Origin: Lachnospiraceae bacterium
GTDB lineage: Bacteria > Bacillota > Clostridia > Lachnospirales > Lachnospiraceae
NCBI GenBank assembly: GCA_029053015.1
Contig: JAIDHX010000018.1
Span: 1 to 64,000, forward strand
Direction of reading: 5' to 3'
Length of the DNA: 64,000 nucleotides
Of the stretch, positions 8,499-18,504 are shown piece by piece. A program made the position numbers and the translations under genes. Below the pieces are notes generated by a model, which was given only the letters and a program-made list of their open reading frames with translations, was not told the origin of the DNA and searched no databases. How positions within the stretch are numbered: position 1 is the first letter of the stretch; each line of letters opens with the position of its first letter.

Positions 8499-9476
8499 TT
8501 AAGAATTTTCGACCATACGGCAGGACAAAAGGTTTTCCACTTCGCTCACAGAAGGCATTACACGAAGCGCACCTTTTCTGGTCGTAACAATAGAAGCGGC
8601 AGCATTTGCAAATGTCAGCATTTGCCGCAAATCCTTCTCCCCCAGATTTTCAATCCCATATTTTAGGATATGATGCAAACAACATGCTCCAAAAGTATCT
8701 CCTGCGCCGGTGGTATCAATGGTGTTTTCACGCAGGAAAGGGGCGGCCTCCACACATATGTCCTTATAATATGCCCGGCTTCCTTCCTTTCCCATGGAAA
8801 GCAGAATCAACGGCGTATTGTATTGCTCTTTTAAACAGCGAACACCCGCCTCTAAATCCTCTTCACCAGTATACCATTGAATTTCATTATCAGAAATTTT
8901 TAAGATATCACACTGGGAAAGTCCATATGTTGTCTGCTCCTTTGCCTCCTCCAGCGACTCCCACAGGGGCGGACGAAGATTCGGATCAAAAGAAATGAGT
9001 ACGCCATGTTTTTTTGCCTCCGAAACGGCTTTTTTTGTCGCCTTCCGCACCCCTTCATGTGTCATGGAAAGCGTACCGAAGTGAAAAATTTCAGAATTTC
9101 GAATCACTTCCTCCGGCACCTCTCCTTCCGTGAGCATCATATCTGCTCCCGGGTTACGGTAAAAGGAAAAATCCCTGTCTCCATCCGGAAGGGTATGTAC
9201 CATAGCAAGTGTGGTATGCACCATTTCATCCTCAGCCAGATATTCAGGTGTAATTCCCACCTCCTGAATCGCACTTCTCAGTTGTTCTCCAAAGAAGTCC
9301 TTTCCCACTTTTCCTATAAATGCAGTTTTATGCCCCAGCTTTGCCAGCATTGCCAGCACATTACATGGCGCACCACCCGGATTTGCCTCAAACAACGGAT
9401 TTCCCTGCGCACTTACTCCATTTTCTGTAAAATCAATCAACAACTCTCCCAAAGCAGTTACATCATATTTTTTCAT
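8499..9476 (-). CDS. scrK: Fructokinase (PfkB/ribokinase family)
   Basis: A 325-residue sugar kinase. It begins KKYDVTALGELLIDF and has the glycine-rich NPGGAPCNV motif near residue 33 and the C-terminal PfkB signature TTGAGDTFGACCL with its catalytic Asp. Coming last in the fructan operon, 28 bp after the intracellular GH32 gene, it would phosphorylate the fructose released by that enzyme. Specificity for fructose is inferred from context and from the ScrK-like sequence; other 2-keto sugars are possible. Good GGGAGAGG site before ATG 9476. Confidence 0.9.
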   Translation of the reverse strand: MKKYDVTALGELLIDFTENGVSAQGNPLFEANPGGAPCNVLAMLAKLGHKTAFIGKVGKDFFGEQLRSAIQEVGITPEYLAEDEMVHTTLAMVHTLPDGDRDFSFYRNPGADMMLTEGEVPEEVIRNSEIFHFGTLSMTHEGVRKATKKAVSEAKKHGVLISFDPNLRPPLWESLEEAKEQTTYGLSQCDILKISDNEIQWYTGEEDLEAGVRCLKEQYNTPLILLSMGKEGSRAYYKDICVEAAPFLRENTIDTTGAGDTFGACCLHHILKYGIENLGEKDLRQMLTFANAAASIVTTRKGALRVMPSVSEVENLLSCRMVENS

Positions 9477-9503
9477 AAAAACCTCTCCCTGATTTCACCA
9501 CAA

Positions 9504-10988
9504 TCAGTTCAAATCATACTTGATGATATCCATCAGAACCTCGCCGTCAGCATAAAAAGATATTCCGTCAGCAGACTGCGCCGTGTAATAAGTTATACTT
9601 AAAACCTGTTCTCCATCATTTACAAATATTTCAGCACTGAAACGGTCCAGAATCAGCCGCAGTTTCAGACATCCGTCCTTCGTTCCGAGAAGGCATCTCC
9701 GCTGATGTATAATAGCCCTGCGGGAACCGGAAAACTTGCGGTCAACCTTTAGGATGGCCTCATAGGGACGGAAGCTGACCGCCGTGTGGCAGACCTCGTC
9801 CTGTGCAAAACGCACTGCAAATTTTCGAAACATCTTTTCCGCAGCTGCCGGACGAAGTGTGATTTCCATATCAATCCTTCTTCCGTGAATTCCGTCCAGC
9901 CTTATCGTATCGGAAAAAACAACGTTCTCATATCTGACCTCTGCTCCCCGCAGCTTCTCCAATTCCCTGACCGGTCTCTGTATCAGACGGCCGTTCTCCA
10001 CGGAAAGCTCACGCGGCAGGCTCATCTGCCCGAACCAGATTCTGTCATCTGCATTCTTGTTACAGGAATCCCAATTCTGCATCCATCCTATCATAATCCG
10101 CCTTCCATCCGAAGTCTTCAATGTCTGCGATGCATAAAAATCAATTCCGTAATCAATAGCCTGATCATGCTCTTCCAGGAAACGCCCCGTTTCCTCGTCA
10201 AAATCTCCAATCAAACACAGCGTTCCGTTTCCGTTGTGGTACTCAAATCCTTTTGGCATCATGTCCTGCGGGCTGACCAGCAGCACGTGTTTTCCGTCCA
10301 GTTCAAAAAAATCCGGGCACTCCCACATTTTACCGAAGCGTCCCCTGTTTTCCGCCAAAATGGAAACAAATCTCCAATGAATACCGTCCTCGCTTTCATA
10401 GAGAAGAATCCTGCCATCCCTGTCAGGTGTACAGTTTCCCACTACACACCGGTAATTTCCGTTCTCTTCCTTCCATATCTTCGGGTCCCTAAAGTCATAC
10501 CTGCTTCCACCCACCGGTAAGTCCTTTTCCGTCAGCAGGGGATTTTCAGCACATTTTTCATAATTTCTGCCATCTCCGATAGCCGCGCATTGTGTCTGAA
10601 TTTCTTCAAACCCACCGTCAGGCCTCGGATTTCTTTTCACTCCTGTATACAGCAGAAGCTGCCTTCCATCTGCAAGTTCAACCGCACTGCCGGAAAAACA
10701 CCCGTCTTTATCATAAGAAGTGTCCGGTGCAAGCACCGCCGGAAGATATTCCCAGTGCAGAAGGTCCTTACTCACCGCATGTCCCCAATGCATCGGTCCC
10801 CATACAGATTCATATGGGTTATACTGGTAAAAAAGATGGTATTCGCCATTGTAATAGGAGAATCCGTTTGGGTCATTCATCCAGCCCACACGGACAGAGA
10901 GATGAAAAGCAGGACGCTCTCCCGCCGCAATTTTCACTTCCATTGCCTTCTCATATTTCCTTGCTTCCCGTAATTTCTGGCTTTCCAT
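9504..10988 (-). CDS. scrB: Cytoplasmic GH32 beta-fructosidase (sucrose-6-phosphate hydrolase type)
   Basis: The 494-residue enzyme has no signal peptide and starts directly with a five-bladed GH32 domain. The nucleophile is D39 in GWMNDPNGF, the transition-state stabiliser lies in YDFRDPKIW and the acid/base Glu in MWECPDFFEL. A C-terminal beta-sandwich follows (IFVNDGEQVLSITYY). It would split sucrose or short fructo-oligosaccharides brought in by the ABC system. Since import is by ABC transporter rather than PTS, the substrate is probably not phosphorylated, so the sucrose-6-phosphate label is only by homology. GGAGGAAG site before ATG 10988. Confidence 0.92.
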   Translation of the reverse strand: MESQKLREARKYEKAMEVKIAAGERPAFHLSVRVGWMNDPNGFSYYNGEYHLFYQYNPYESVWGPMHWGHAVSKDLLHWEYLPAVLAPDTSYDKDGCFSGSAVELADGRQLLLYTGVKRNPRPDGGFEEIQTQCAAIGDGRNYEKCAENPLLTEKDLPVGGSRYDFRDPKIWKEENGNYRCVVGNCTPDRDGRILLYESEDGIHWRFVSILAENRGRFGKMWECPDFFELDGKHVLLVSPQDMMPKGFEYHNGNGTLCLIGDFDEETGRFLEEHDQAIDYGIDFYASQTLKTSDGRRIMIGWMQNWDSCNKNADDRIWFGQMSLPRELSVENGRLIQRPVRELEKLRGAEVRYENVVFSDTIRLDGIHGRRIDMEITLRPAAAEKMFRKFAVRFAQDEVCHTAVSFRPYEAILKVDRKFSGSRRAIIHQRRCLLGTKDGCLKLRLILDRFSAEIFVNDGEQVLSITYYTAQSADGISFYADGEVLMDIIKYDLN

Positions 10989-11013
10989 AGTACTTCCTCC
11001 GGTTTTCTAATAT

Positions 11014-12765
11014 TTACTGCCTTGTATATTCCCTCAATGACGTAAATACAACTTGATTATTCTCAGCAAACAATTTGATGCTCTTTCCACTTGCGCCATA
11101 AATCCTCACAGTGAGAGCTGCCATGTCATCAATATAAAATACGCCTACGGAACCTTCCTGAATATAAGTAAACGAATAATCTTCCCCCGGAACAAGACAA
11201 ATTTCCTTCTCGGCTATAATCGTACTTCCTTCATTAAAAGAAAGCTGAAGTATGCCATTGCCATCACCCGGTTTTATTGAAATCAGCTTATATTTCTCTG
11301 CTTTTCCATTGAAATCAAATGCAAGCCCAAAGGAACCATTTCCGGAAAAGGTAAAATCTCCGGTAAGCATAAAACTTTCATAGCAGGTAAACGCATCCGT
11401 ATACTGATAGAGCGAACCGGCTTCCAAATACACATGAGAATCATCAAGCAAAAGTTCCCGTCTCACGGAAAACTGTTCTGCAACAGCATCTACCGGTACC
11501 AGAATCAGTTCCCCATCCTCCTTGCAGACAATCTTCTGCACAAGTAAATTTCCTGCCCAGCCGGCTACATCCTGTGTGGAAGAAACCGACTCTGCTCTTC
11601 TTGCCCAGCCGACCATATAGGAGTTTTCACCATCTTCCACATGTTTCGCCGCATAAAACAGTTTACCTTCCAGACGTTTTGGCTCAGAGTAAGGGCCAAA
11701 CTGTTCATCTGATGAAGCATACCAGAGAGTATCATCCTGTGCCGAATACGTAATATACCATTTATCTCCCATTTTAAAGGTATCACTGCATTCCAAATTC
11801 CAGAAATCCCCCACAGAATTACTGAATATAATGCCATCGTAACTTACACCCTGCAAATCCGCACTGACAGTATACTTCAGAATCCTTGCCACATTGCCCT
11901 TGGAGGCCGTTACCGTAAGGGAAATTGTTCCGCTTGCCGTATCGTAATAAGCCTGCGGGTCTCTAAAATCATTTTTCTGTCCAAGCTCTGATGGCGGCGT
12001 AATCTCCCATTCGGCCAGTTTATCAAAAGAAGTCAAATTGTTGCTGACTGCAACCATAACTTTCTCCTTATACTCTGCCACTTCCGAACCCGTATGTCCC
12101 GTATAGAAGAAATAATATTTATCCTCAACCTTCACCACCGAGCCCGTTCCAATCCAGCCATCCTGACCGCCTTCTCTGGATGCTTCCAGAACAGGCTCTT
12201 CCTGTTCTGAATAGGTTATAAAATCTGACGTAGTCGCAAGATAAATGGAATGATTGTAGGAGTCTCCTCCCTCCTTCAAATAATAGATGTAATACACCCC
12301 GTTCTCGTAATACGGCATGGTGTCCCCCACATACGGCTGATTCACCCCGTCCACGGAAGGCAGAAAATACATAGCATAGTCATAAGCTGCTTCCTGACTT
12401 CCCGGTGTTTTGAGAGAAGAGAAATCCTTGTCGTTTTCAGGATACACAATCTCATCACCGGTATCGACATCCCATCCCGCATAAAGCGTCATATCGGATT
12501 TCACCTTGTTCTTTTTGAAATCCCACTTTTCTGTCAGTCCTGCATCCTGAAACCAACCCAGAAAAACATATCCCTCTCGTACAGGCGCCTCCGGCTCCTC
12601 CAGCTTCTTTCCCGCGGAAACGGTCTGTCCGGCATATTCGCCGGACGCCGCATAATTTCCACTAAACGCAACCTCATACTGTTTTCCTGATTCCGCACAG
12701 CCGCAAAAAAGAATGCATATCGGAAGCAAAAGCCCCATCACTATTGTCCAAAATCTGCTTTTCAT
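11014..12765 (-). CDS. Extracellular GH32-like lipoprotein with InlB-type repeat
   Basis: A 583-residue lipoprotein (signal peptide, cysteines at 21 and 23). One Listeria-Bacteroides (Flg_new/InlB B) repeat lies at about residues 40-105 (PVREGYVFLGWFQD...MTLYAGW). A GH32/GH43-like beta-propeller and a C-terminal sandwich follow. The usual WMNDPNG nucleophile motif is replaced by VGDTMPYYENG with a candidate Asp at 148. FRDPQAYY and LECSD provide the other two acidic positions. It is probably a surface endo- or exo-fructanase producing oligosaccharides for the ABC importer. The degenerate first motif leaves specificity, and even activity, uncertain. It lies 25 bp upstream of scrB. Confidence 0.75.
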   Translation of the reverse strand: MKSRFWTIVMGLLLPICILFCGCAESGKQYEVAFSGNYAASGEYAGQTVSAGKKLEEPEAPVREGYVFLGWFQDAGLTEKWDFKKNKVKSDMTLYAGWDVDTGDEIVYPENDKDFSSLKTPGSQEAAYDYAMYFLPSVDGVNQPYVGDTMPYYENGVYYIYYLKEGGDSYNHSIYLATTSDFITYSEQEEPVLEASREGGQDGWIGTGSVVKVEDKYYFFYTGHTGSEVAEYKEKVMVAVSNNLTSFDKLAEWEITPPSELGQKNDFRDPQAYYDTASGTISLTVTASKGNVARILKYTVSADLQGVSYDGIIFSNSVGDFWNLECSDTFKMGDKWYITYSAQDDTLWYASSDEQFGPYSEPKRLEGKLFYAAKHVEDGENSYMVGWARRAESVSSTQDVAGWAGNLLVQKIVCKEDGELILVPVDAVAEQFSVRRELLLDDSHVYLEAGSLYQYTDAFTCYESFMLTGDFTFSGNGSFGLAFDFNGKAEKYKLISIKPGDGNGILQLSFNEGSTIIAEKEICLVPGEDYSFTYIQEGSVGVFYIDDMAALTVRIYGASGKSIKLFAENNQVVFTSLREYTRQ

Positions 12766-12799
12766 ACTTTACCCCGCGTCCGCTTCGGCGGACTCAAAA

Positions 12800-14635
12800 T
12801 TAATATACACTTCTCTGCAAAATCTTTATATTCGAAATTTCAATCGTAACTTCGCCAAGCTGAGCCGTATCCTCTGAGCCAAACTGGAATAACATCTCAA
12901 AATCCATATCCAGAACAAAGGTGTCCGTCGTCTCAAAGGTAAAGGTCTGCTCCTGTGTTGTAATATCCATCCCTTCGGAAATTCTGGGATCCCAACTGCC
13001 AAGCGGATTTAAGAAGAAACCGCAGGATACATCCTTTGTTGCCTTTGCCGTAATCTCAATCGTATAATAACTGTCTGCTGCCAGAGTCAGAGGATTTCCT
13101 GTATAACCGCATACAAGCTTATTGTGCCAATCCGTTGTTCCTCCCTGGTCAATACGGTAAAACAGACTGCCGTTCTCCTGGTATATCGTTCCTACGCCTT
13201 TCTCATTGTCCTCATCAGTTCCATTGTAGGTCATCCACGGCTGCTCCGGATTTGTCGCATTTGCCGTATTCTGGCCATAGGCGCAAAACGCATCTATTGT
13301 TTTGACTGTCTCTAAATCTCCCTCCAGCCTGCCGAAAACCACATCGCTGATGCGGATATTATTTTCCGAAACACCGTCAGACGGATTGCCTATCTGCAGA
13401 CGGATAACTGGATCTGATACTGTCTTGTCTGCAACGAAGGTTCCGGAAATCACTGTCTCCTCGCCGTCGCCTACAAAAAAGCTGTTAAAATGTACTCTTG
13501 CTCCGTCATAAAGGCTTGCACTTTCTACAAGACATTCTCCTGCCTGTGCAGAATCTCCCTGAAGCCGCAGGCTGTAGTAATATTTCTGTCCTTCTTCTAT
13601 GCTGACATCCTGAAGCACAACATTCCCTTTGATGCTCCACACACCGCCGTCAGTCGGATAAGAAGCAATCTGTATCAGAGCTGCACCTTCTTCATAACTT
13701 ACCTCTGCTGCTGCCCCGTCACCAGCCTCTACTACCACTGCGCCCTCCCCAGAAGAGGAAAAATCATTTGTAAACACAGGGATCTGGGTTTCTTCACCTG
13801 AAATCTCATAAATTTCAATTTTATCAATCGTCACCGTAAAGTTCTCAGGTGTGGTATTGGAAGGATTATTCGGGTCAGGTGTAATCTTTCCCAAATTAAT
13901 CATGATTTCGGCACTGCCCTCTCCGTTCGAGGTAAACTGTAAATCTACCGGAGAAACCTCCTGTCCGATTTCTGCATTAAACACACCTCCGAAGGTGCTC
14001 CACTCCTCTACACTTTCATCTCTCGCAATGATGTGGGCATATGTATCCGCCGTGGATTTTATCCAGACTCTTACCCTGTAATCAGCCGCCTTAAGCTCCA
14101 CACCCTGTTTTACAAGCTGAATGTCGCCATCCCCATTTCCAGGGGAGGTAATGTCAAACACATATGCACCCTGCTTCAGTTCTCCGCTGGCATCTACGCC
14201 CTCGGCAATCCTCGCGGTCCATCCTCTGTCATCGACCGTCTGAGACGCAGCAAAATCAAATTCCTTATAAACAACTGCTTCACCGGTCTGTTTTGCAACC
14301 GTCAAAGTAGCATAGGCCTCCGTCGTAAGCCCGCCCTTGTCTGTGACAGAATAGATAAGCTCATAATTGCCCGGCTTATCCGGCACAGCAACACCGTTTT
14401 GGAACGTCAGCTCCGGCATTGATTCGATAACAATCTTGGCGGTAATATCGCCGTCCTCCGCATCAGAAGCAGACACACCTTCAAGCGCACGGAACTCAGA
14501 ACCCGCCTCTATCATTCTGTCAGCGACGCCGCTAATCTCCGGCTTCGTATTTTCACCTTTGCTGCCGCATGCCGTGGCTGAAAAAATCATTGCCGCACAC
14601 AGCAGACCTGTCAAACCTTTACTAAATTTCTTCAT
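12800..14635 (-). CDS. Surface lipoprotein with Ig-like and carbohydrate-binding modules
   Basis: A 611-residue lipoprotein (signal MKKFSKGLTGLLCAAM, lipobox SATAC). Residues ~25-100 look like a bacterial Ig-like/DUF5011 module (SASDAEDGDITAKI...YSVTDKGGLTTEAYATLTV). Three jelly-roll regions of CBM4/9 type follow, each with a strand pattern such as LKAADYRVRVWIKS or YSLRLQGDS and a closing DKIEIYEI-like strand. There is no catalytic domain. It probably holds fructan at the cell surface for the neighbouring GH32-like enzyme. ATG 14635 is preferred over 14656 because it opens the signal peptide and follows GGAGAGG. It lies between the binding protein and the enzyme in the operon. Confidence 0.7.
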   Translation of the reverse strand: MKKFSKGLTGLLCAAMIFSATACGSKGENTKPEISGVADRMIEAGSEFRALEGVSASDAEDGDITAKIVIESMPELTFQNGVAVPDKPGNYELIYSVTDKGGLTTEAYATLTVAKQTGEAVVYKEFDFAASQTVDDRGWTARIAEGVDASGELKQGAYVFDITSPGNGDGDIQLVKQGVELKAADYRVRVWIKSTADTYAHIIARDESVEEWSTFGGVFNAEIGQEVSPVDLQFTSNGEGSAEIMINLGKITPDPNNPSNTTPENFTVTIDKIEIYEISGEETQIPVFTNDFSSSGEGAVVVEAGDGAAAEVSYEEGAALIQIASYPTDGGVWSIKGNVVLQDVSIEEGQKYYYSLRLQGDSAQAGECLVESASLYDGARVHFNSFFVGDGEETVISGTFVADKTVSDPVIRLQIGNPSDGVSENNIRISDVVFGRLEGDLETVKTIDAFCAYGQNTANATNPEQPWMTYNGTDEDNEKGVGTIYQENGSLFYRIDQGGTTDWHNKLVCGYTGNPLTLAADSYYTIEITAKATKDVSCGFFLNPLGSWDPRISEGMDITTQEQTFTFETTDTFVLDMDFEMLFQFGSEDTAQLGEVTIEISNIKILQRSVY

Positions 14636-14674
14636 GATTACACCATGCCTCTCCATTTTTTATTTTAATCGTCT

Positions 14675-16363
14675 TTATTCGCTTTCCATCATTCTGTCAT
14701 AGGCTGCCTGGTAAACTTTCTGCACTTCATAAAGTTTTGTCTTTTCCTCCAATTCCTTCTGGAAGGTACTCCACTCGCTGTCCGACACGCCGCCCTTCAT
14801 AAGCCAGTTAATCAGATTTGTTCTGATATAATCGTTGATATGGGAGTCATAAGTGTCTAAGACATTTAATTCCTCCATGGTGAACTGCAGATTCACCATA
14901 CAAGGCTTCACGTTCTCAGGAACAAAAGGAGTTACATAAGCCTGTAATCTTTCCAGCCTGAGTTGCGCTCTGGGCTCCATATTCACCACATGTTCCCACG
15001 CATAGTCTGAAAGATAGATAATACCAAACGGGGCATTTTGCAGACGGAGTTCATCTGCCGTCATTTCTCCGGAAATTTCCTTCTGCACCAGCATTCCGTT
15101 CTCATCCCGCTCCTCCTCGTAAACAATCCCAATCGGACCGTAGTTGATTTGGGCAGAAATCTCCGGGTCATAATAGCGGTCAAGATAAGCCAGAAGCACT
15201 TCTACATTTTCGCAATCCTGAAAAATAACCACTTCACCGATTCCCACCTCCGGATTGTTGGATACACAGACTGTCTGGCTGCCGTCCGGTCCGATCAGAG
15301 GTCTACATACAATATAATTTTCAGGGTTGGAAACCACTGTTTCACTCTCCCACCAGTAAAATGCTCCGTAAGTCTCCAGTCCCTTGCCATTTGCCAGGAA
15401 ATTATCCTGAGACTGTTCAAAGGAAATCTTGTCAATCAGCCCTGCCGTCACCCAGTTTGCAATAAAGTTCGTGGCATCCTTAAATCTGTCATCCGTCACG
15501 GTATAAGTGACTCTTCCATCGATAACCACCCTGTGCTCCAGATTATCATTCAGACCAAACATTCCATACAGGTCGCACTGATTACCCTGCCAGTTATTGT
15601 AGACAAAACTGAGCGGACGCTCGTCACTGGTATTTCCATTGCCATTCATGTCATTATCCCTGAAATATATCAGCAGTTCTTCCATCTGATCCGACGTCAG
15701 GGTGATTCCGTCTTTTAAATCAGCAACTGTAATTCCATTTACAGCACCGGCCTCAATCGCCTGCTGTGCCCAGACTTTATTCAAAAACAGCATATTGGGA
15801 TTTTGCAGCAGACCCATTTCTTCAATACGGGGAAGTGAATAAATCTTTCCATCCTCCACATTGGTCAACTGGTACTTGATATCCGGTCTTTCCTCCAGAA
15901 TTTTTGCAAAATTCGGCATATACTCAAGATAGTCACTGATGGGCAGCAGGACATTTCTCCTGGCATACTTGATAATTTCACCATTACTCATACCTGCATG
16001 GTAGATAGCGTCCGGACGATTGTCAGCGTTTCCGAAAATCAGATTCTTCTGCTGAGAATAAACGGACTCCGACACGTTCTCCCAGTTTACCGTAACATTC
16101 GTACTCTCAAACAAATCCCACATGATCTTCATATCGTTGTAATCAAGCGCAGAAGCATTCTTGGAAGAATAGATAGTAAAGGAAATTTCCTCCGCTCCTC
16201 TATCATTCAATATAGGTGCTGAAGGATCCGTCCACTGAAATCCATATTCAGAAACCAGACTGTCAACGCCAACTCCCTCCTTCTTTGAGGTAGTTTTGCC
16301 ACCACATGCCGCCAATGACATGGCAAGCGCACAAAGGGCAATAACAGACAACTTCTTTTTCAT
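14675..16363 (-). CDS. Carbohydrate ABC transporter substrate-binding lipoprotein (LipO-like)
   Basis: A 562-residue extracellular solute-binding protein with signal peptide and lipobox LAAC. Its length and sequence style (YKLNPQ-type long form, e.g. ADNRPDAIYHAGMSN and DMNGNGNTSDERPLSF) match the large LipO group that works with LplB/YtcP-type permeases. It lies downstream of the two permease genes and would capture oligofructosides. A GGAGGTAAATTTGT ribosome site precedes ATG 16363. No ATPase is encoded in the locus, so a shared MsmK-type ATPase from elsewhere is expected. Confidence 0.88.
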   Translation of the reverse strand: MKKKLSVIALCALAMSLAACGGKTTSKKEGVGVDSLVSEYGFQWTDPSAPILNDRGAEEISFTIYSSKNASALDYNDMKIMWDLFESTNVTVNWENVSESVYSQQKNLIFGNADNRPDAIYHAGMSNGEIIKYARRNVLLPISDYLEYMPNFAKILEERPDIKYQLTNVEDGKIYSLPRIEEMGLLQNPNMLFLNKVWAQQAIEAGAVNGITVADLKDGITLTSDQMEELLIYFRDNDMNGNGNTSDERPLSFVYNNWQGNQCDLYGMFGLNDNLEHRVVIDGRVTYTVTDDRFKDATNFIANWVTAGLIDKISFEQSQDNFLANGKGLETYGAFYWWESETVVSNPENYIVCRPLIGPDGSQTVCVSNNPEVGIGEVVIFQDCENVEVLLAYLDRYYDPEISAQINYGPIGIVYEEERDENGMLVQKEISGEMTADELRLQNAPFGIIYLSDYAWEHVVNMEPRAQLRLERLQAYVTPFVPENVKPCMVNLQFTMEELNVLDTYDSHINDYIRTNLINWLMKGGVSDSEWSTFQKELEEKTKLYEVQKVYQAAYDRMMESE

Positions 16364-16437
16364 ACAAATTTACCTCCTTACATGTATTATTTTACATTTG
16401 GTATTTCTTTCAGGCCGATGATTTCTCATGCCTCTTT

Positions 16438-17370
16438 TTACTCTTTCAGAGAACCAATCATCACGCCCTGTGCAAAATATTTTTGAACAAAAGGATACAG
16501 CATAATAACCGGCAGGCTGGATACAATAACCGAAACATACTTTAACTGGTTTGCCAGTCTGTATTGTTCCAATATTGTCTCGCCGCTTCCGCCAACCGTA
16601 CTCTCGGAAGCAATCAGAATTTCCTTCAGAACAAGCTGCAGCGGATACAAGGTTTCATCCTGAAGAAAAATCATGGCGTTAAAATAACTGTTCCACTGAC
16701 TCACTGCATAGTACAACGCCATAACCGCTACGGTTGCTTTTGCAAGCGGAACCACCACTACAAAAAACGTCTTGAAATGTCCCGCGCCATCAATTGTGGC
16801 AGCTTCAATCAAGCCATTCGGAATGTTCGCTTCAAAAAAAGTCTTTGTCATAAACAGATTCCACACTGACAGGATGGACGGCAGGATAATTGCCCACATG
16901 GAATTGACCAGGTGAAGGCCGCTCATCACATTGTAAAACGGAATCAGTCCGCCGCCGAAAAACATCGGGATAATAAAATAAATCATAAATAACTTTTTAG
17001 CGGGCAAAGTCTTTCTGCTCAGCGCCCAGCCTGCAGGAATCGTCACAGCCAGAGCCAGCACCACCGTGATTACCGTATAAATAATGGTGTTGAGATATCC
17101 TCGCCACACATCTGCTCTCTCTATAATCTTCTGGTAGCCTGACAGCGTAATTTCCACAGGATACAGAACCACTTTTCCTGCAAGTACCGCATCCGGATTG
17201 GAAAAGGATGCTATGATAATGAAATATATGGGATATAGTACGATCAGCGCCACCGCACCGAGCAGAGTCGCATTTACGGCATGAAATATCTTATCCCCTG
17301 TTTTTCTCCTATGTATCGTTCTTCTTTTATTTATTTTCTTATTCTCTAACGCCTTTGCAGTCATTGACAT
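16438..17370 (-). CDS. Carbohydrate ABC transporter permease (YtcP-like)
   Basis: A 310-residue inner-membrane permease with six predicted helices. The cytoplasmic EAA loop is visible as EAATIDGAGHFKTFFVVVVPLAKA, which docks the ATPase. The frame extends to 17433, overlapping the first permease gene, but ATG 17370 has the AAGGAGG site and lies 13 nt after that gene's stop. It pairs with the LplB-like permease to form the channel for the LipO-like binding protein. Confidence 0.9.
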   Translation of the reverse strand: MSMTAKALENKKINKRRTIHRRKTGDKIFHAVNATLLGAVALIVLYPIYFIIIASFSNPDAVLAGKVVLYPVEITLSGYQKIIERADVWRGYLNTIIYTVITVVLALAVTIPAGWALSRKTLPAKKLFMIYFIIPMFFGGGLIPFYNVMSGLHLVNSMWAIILPSILSVWNLFMTKTFFEANIPNGLIEAATIDGAGHFKTFFVVVVPLAKATVAVMALYYAVSQWNSYFNAMIFLQDETLYPLQLVLKEILIASESTVGGSGETILEQYRLANQLKYVSVIVSSLPVIMLYPFVQKYFAQGVMIGSLKE

Positions 17371-17383
17371 AGTTCTTTCCTCC

Positions 17384-18328
17384 TTACCAAAGAGAATTTT
17401 CGGAGAACTTCTTTGAAGCCGTGTTTGCCACAATCAGAAGAACCACATTAATCACCGAGTTAAACAATCCGATTGCCGTCGCATAAGCCTGATCGGGAAT
17501 CCCTGTAAGACCCTTCTTATATACATAGGTGGCAATCAACTCGCTGACTCCAAGATTACCGTCCGTCTGCATCAAGAGCGCCTTCTCATATCCAACACCC
17601 ATTAATCCGCCGATTGACATAATCAGCATAACGCTCACCATGGGCATAATTGCAGGAAAGTCAACATAAAACACCCTCTGCAGACGGGAAGCACCGTCAA
17701 TTACTGCCGCTTCATGCTGCTGGGGATCCACATTGGATAATGCCGCTATGTAAATAATGGCACTCCAGCCAAAATCCTGCCAGTTGCTTGACAGAATGTA
17801 GAGGGGACGAAATGCCGAACTTTCCAAAAAGTAAGAATATCTTTCCCCTCCAAGGCTTGCAACAATATTGTTCACAAGACCATAACGTCCGAAAAACAAA
17901 GTCAGCATACCTACCAAAACAACCAGTGAGATAAAATGAGGTGCCGTAAAAATCGTCTGCAGCACCTTTCCCGCTCTTTTGTTTCTGAGTGCATTCAACA
18001 TCAGGGCAATTAATATCGGCAGTGGAAAGCCAATGATAAAGCCGGCAATACACAAAAGAAAAGTATTTTTCATTAGTGTCCAGAACTGCACGTCACTAAA
18101 AAATCTGGTAAAATTCTTAAAGCCGACCCAGATTGTCGTGTCCGACAGAATACTGTCTCCCGGCATAAAGTCCTGAAATGCAATCAGGACGCCATAAATC
18201 GGCAGATAGTTGAACAAAAACACTACCAGCACTGCTGGAAAAAGCATAATCAGGAACGGATAATTCTGCTTGAGACTTTTCAGTCTGGCACTTCCTGTCA
18301 GCTTAGCGCTTTTACTTGATTTTTGCAT
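17384..18328 (-). CDS. Carbohydrate ABC transporter permease (LplB-like)
   Basis: This is the first gene of the sugar operon: 314 residues with six membrane helices starting YPFLIMLFPAVLVVFLF. Its EAA loop is EAAVIDGASRLQRVFYVDFPAIMP. ATG 18328 is chosen since AAGGAGGAAGG lies just before it; an upstream ATG at 18394 would add a Lys-rich 22-residue leader with no ribosome site. A promoter at 18397-18425 reads into it. Confidence 0.9.
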   Translation of the reverse strand: MQKSSKSAKLTGSARLKSLKQNYPFLIMLFPAVLVVFLFNYLPIYGVLIAFQDFMPGDSILSDTTIWVGFKNFTRFFSDVQFWTLMKNTFLLCIAGFIIGFPLPILIALMLNALRNKRAGKVLQTIFTAPHFISLVVLVGMLTLFFGRYGLVNNIVASLGGERYSYFLESSAFRPLYILSSNWQDFGWSAIIYIAALSNVDPQQHEAAVIDGASRLQRVFYVDFPAIMPMVSVMLIMSIGGLMGVGYEKALLMQTDGNLGVSELIATYVYKKGLTGIPDQAYATAIGLFNSVINVVLLIVANTASKKFSENSLW

Positions 18329-18396
18329 TTCCTTCCTCCTTGTTTTGTTGATTTTGCTTTTTTTAATCGCGCGATATATTTCTTTTTTGTACATTT

Positions 18397-18425
18397 AATC
18401 TAAAACAAAACATTTCCCCTGTCAA
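18397..18425 (-). promoter_or_regulatory. Promoter of the fructan operon
   Basis: Minus strand TTGACA (18420-18425) and TAGATT (18397-18402) with 17-bp spacing. The 22-bp palindrome at 18449-18470 and a 10-bp one (GCAAATTTGC, 18434-18443) lie directly upstream. Confidence 0.65.
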
Positions 18426-18448
18426 TTTTGTATGCAAATTTGCCCCAA

Positions 18449-18470
18449 AAAATGTGCATTTGCACATTTT
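18449..18470. promoter_or_regulatory. Candidate LacI-family operator
   Basis: AAAATGTGCA, TT, TGCACATTTT is a perfect 22-bp palindrome in the space between the divergent lacI-type gene and the fructan operon, the usual place for the operator of such a regulator. Confidence 0.65.
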
Positions 18471-18504
18471 TATTTGTCATTGTGTGCATTTAGGGGCGGG
18501 ATAT

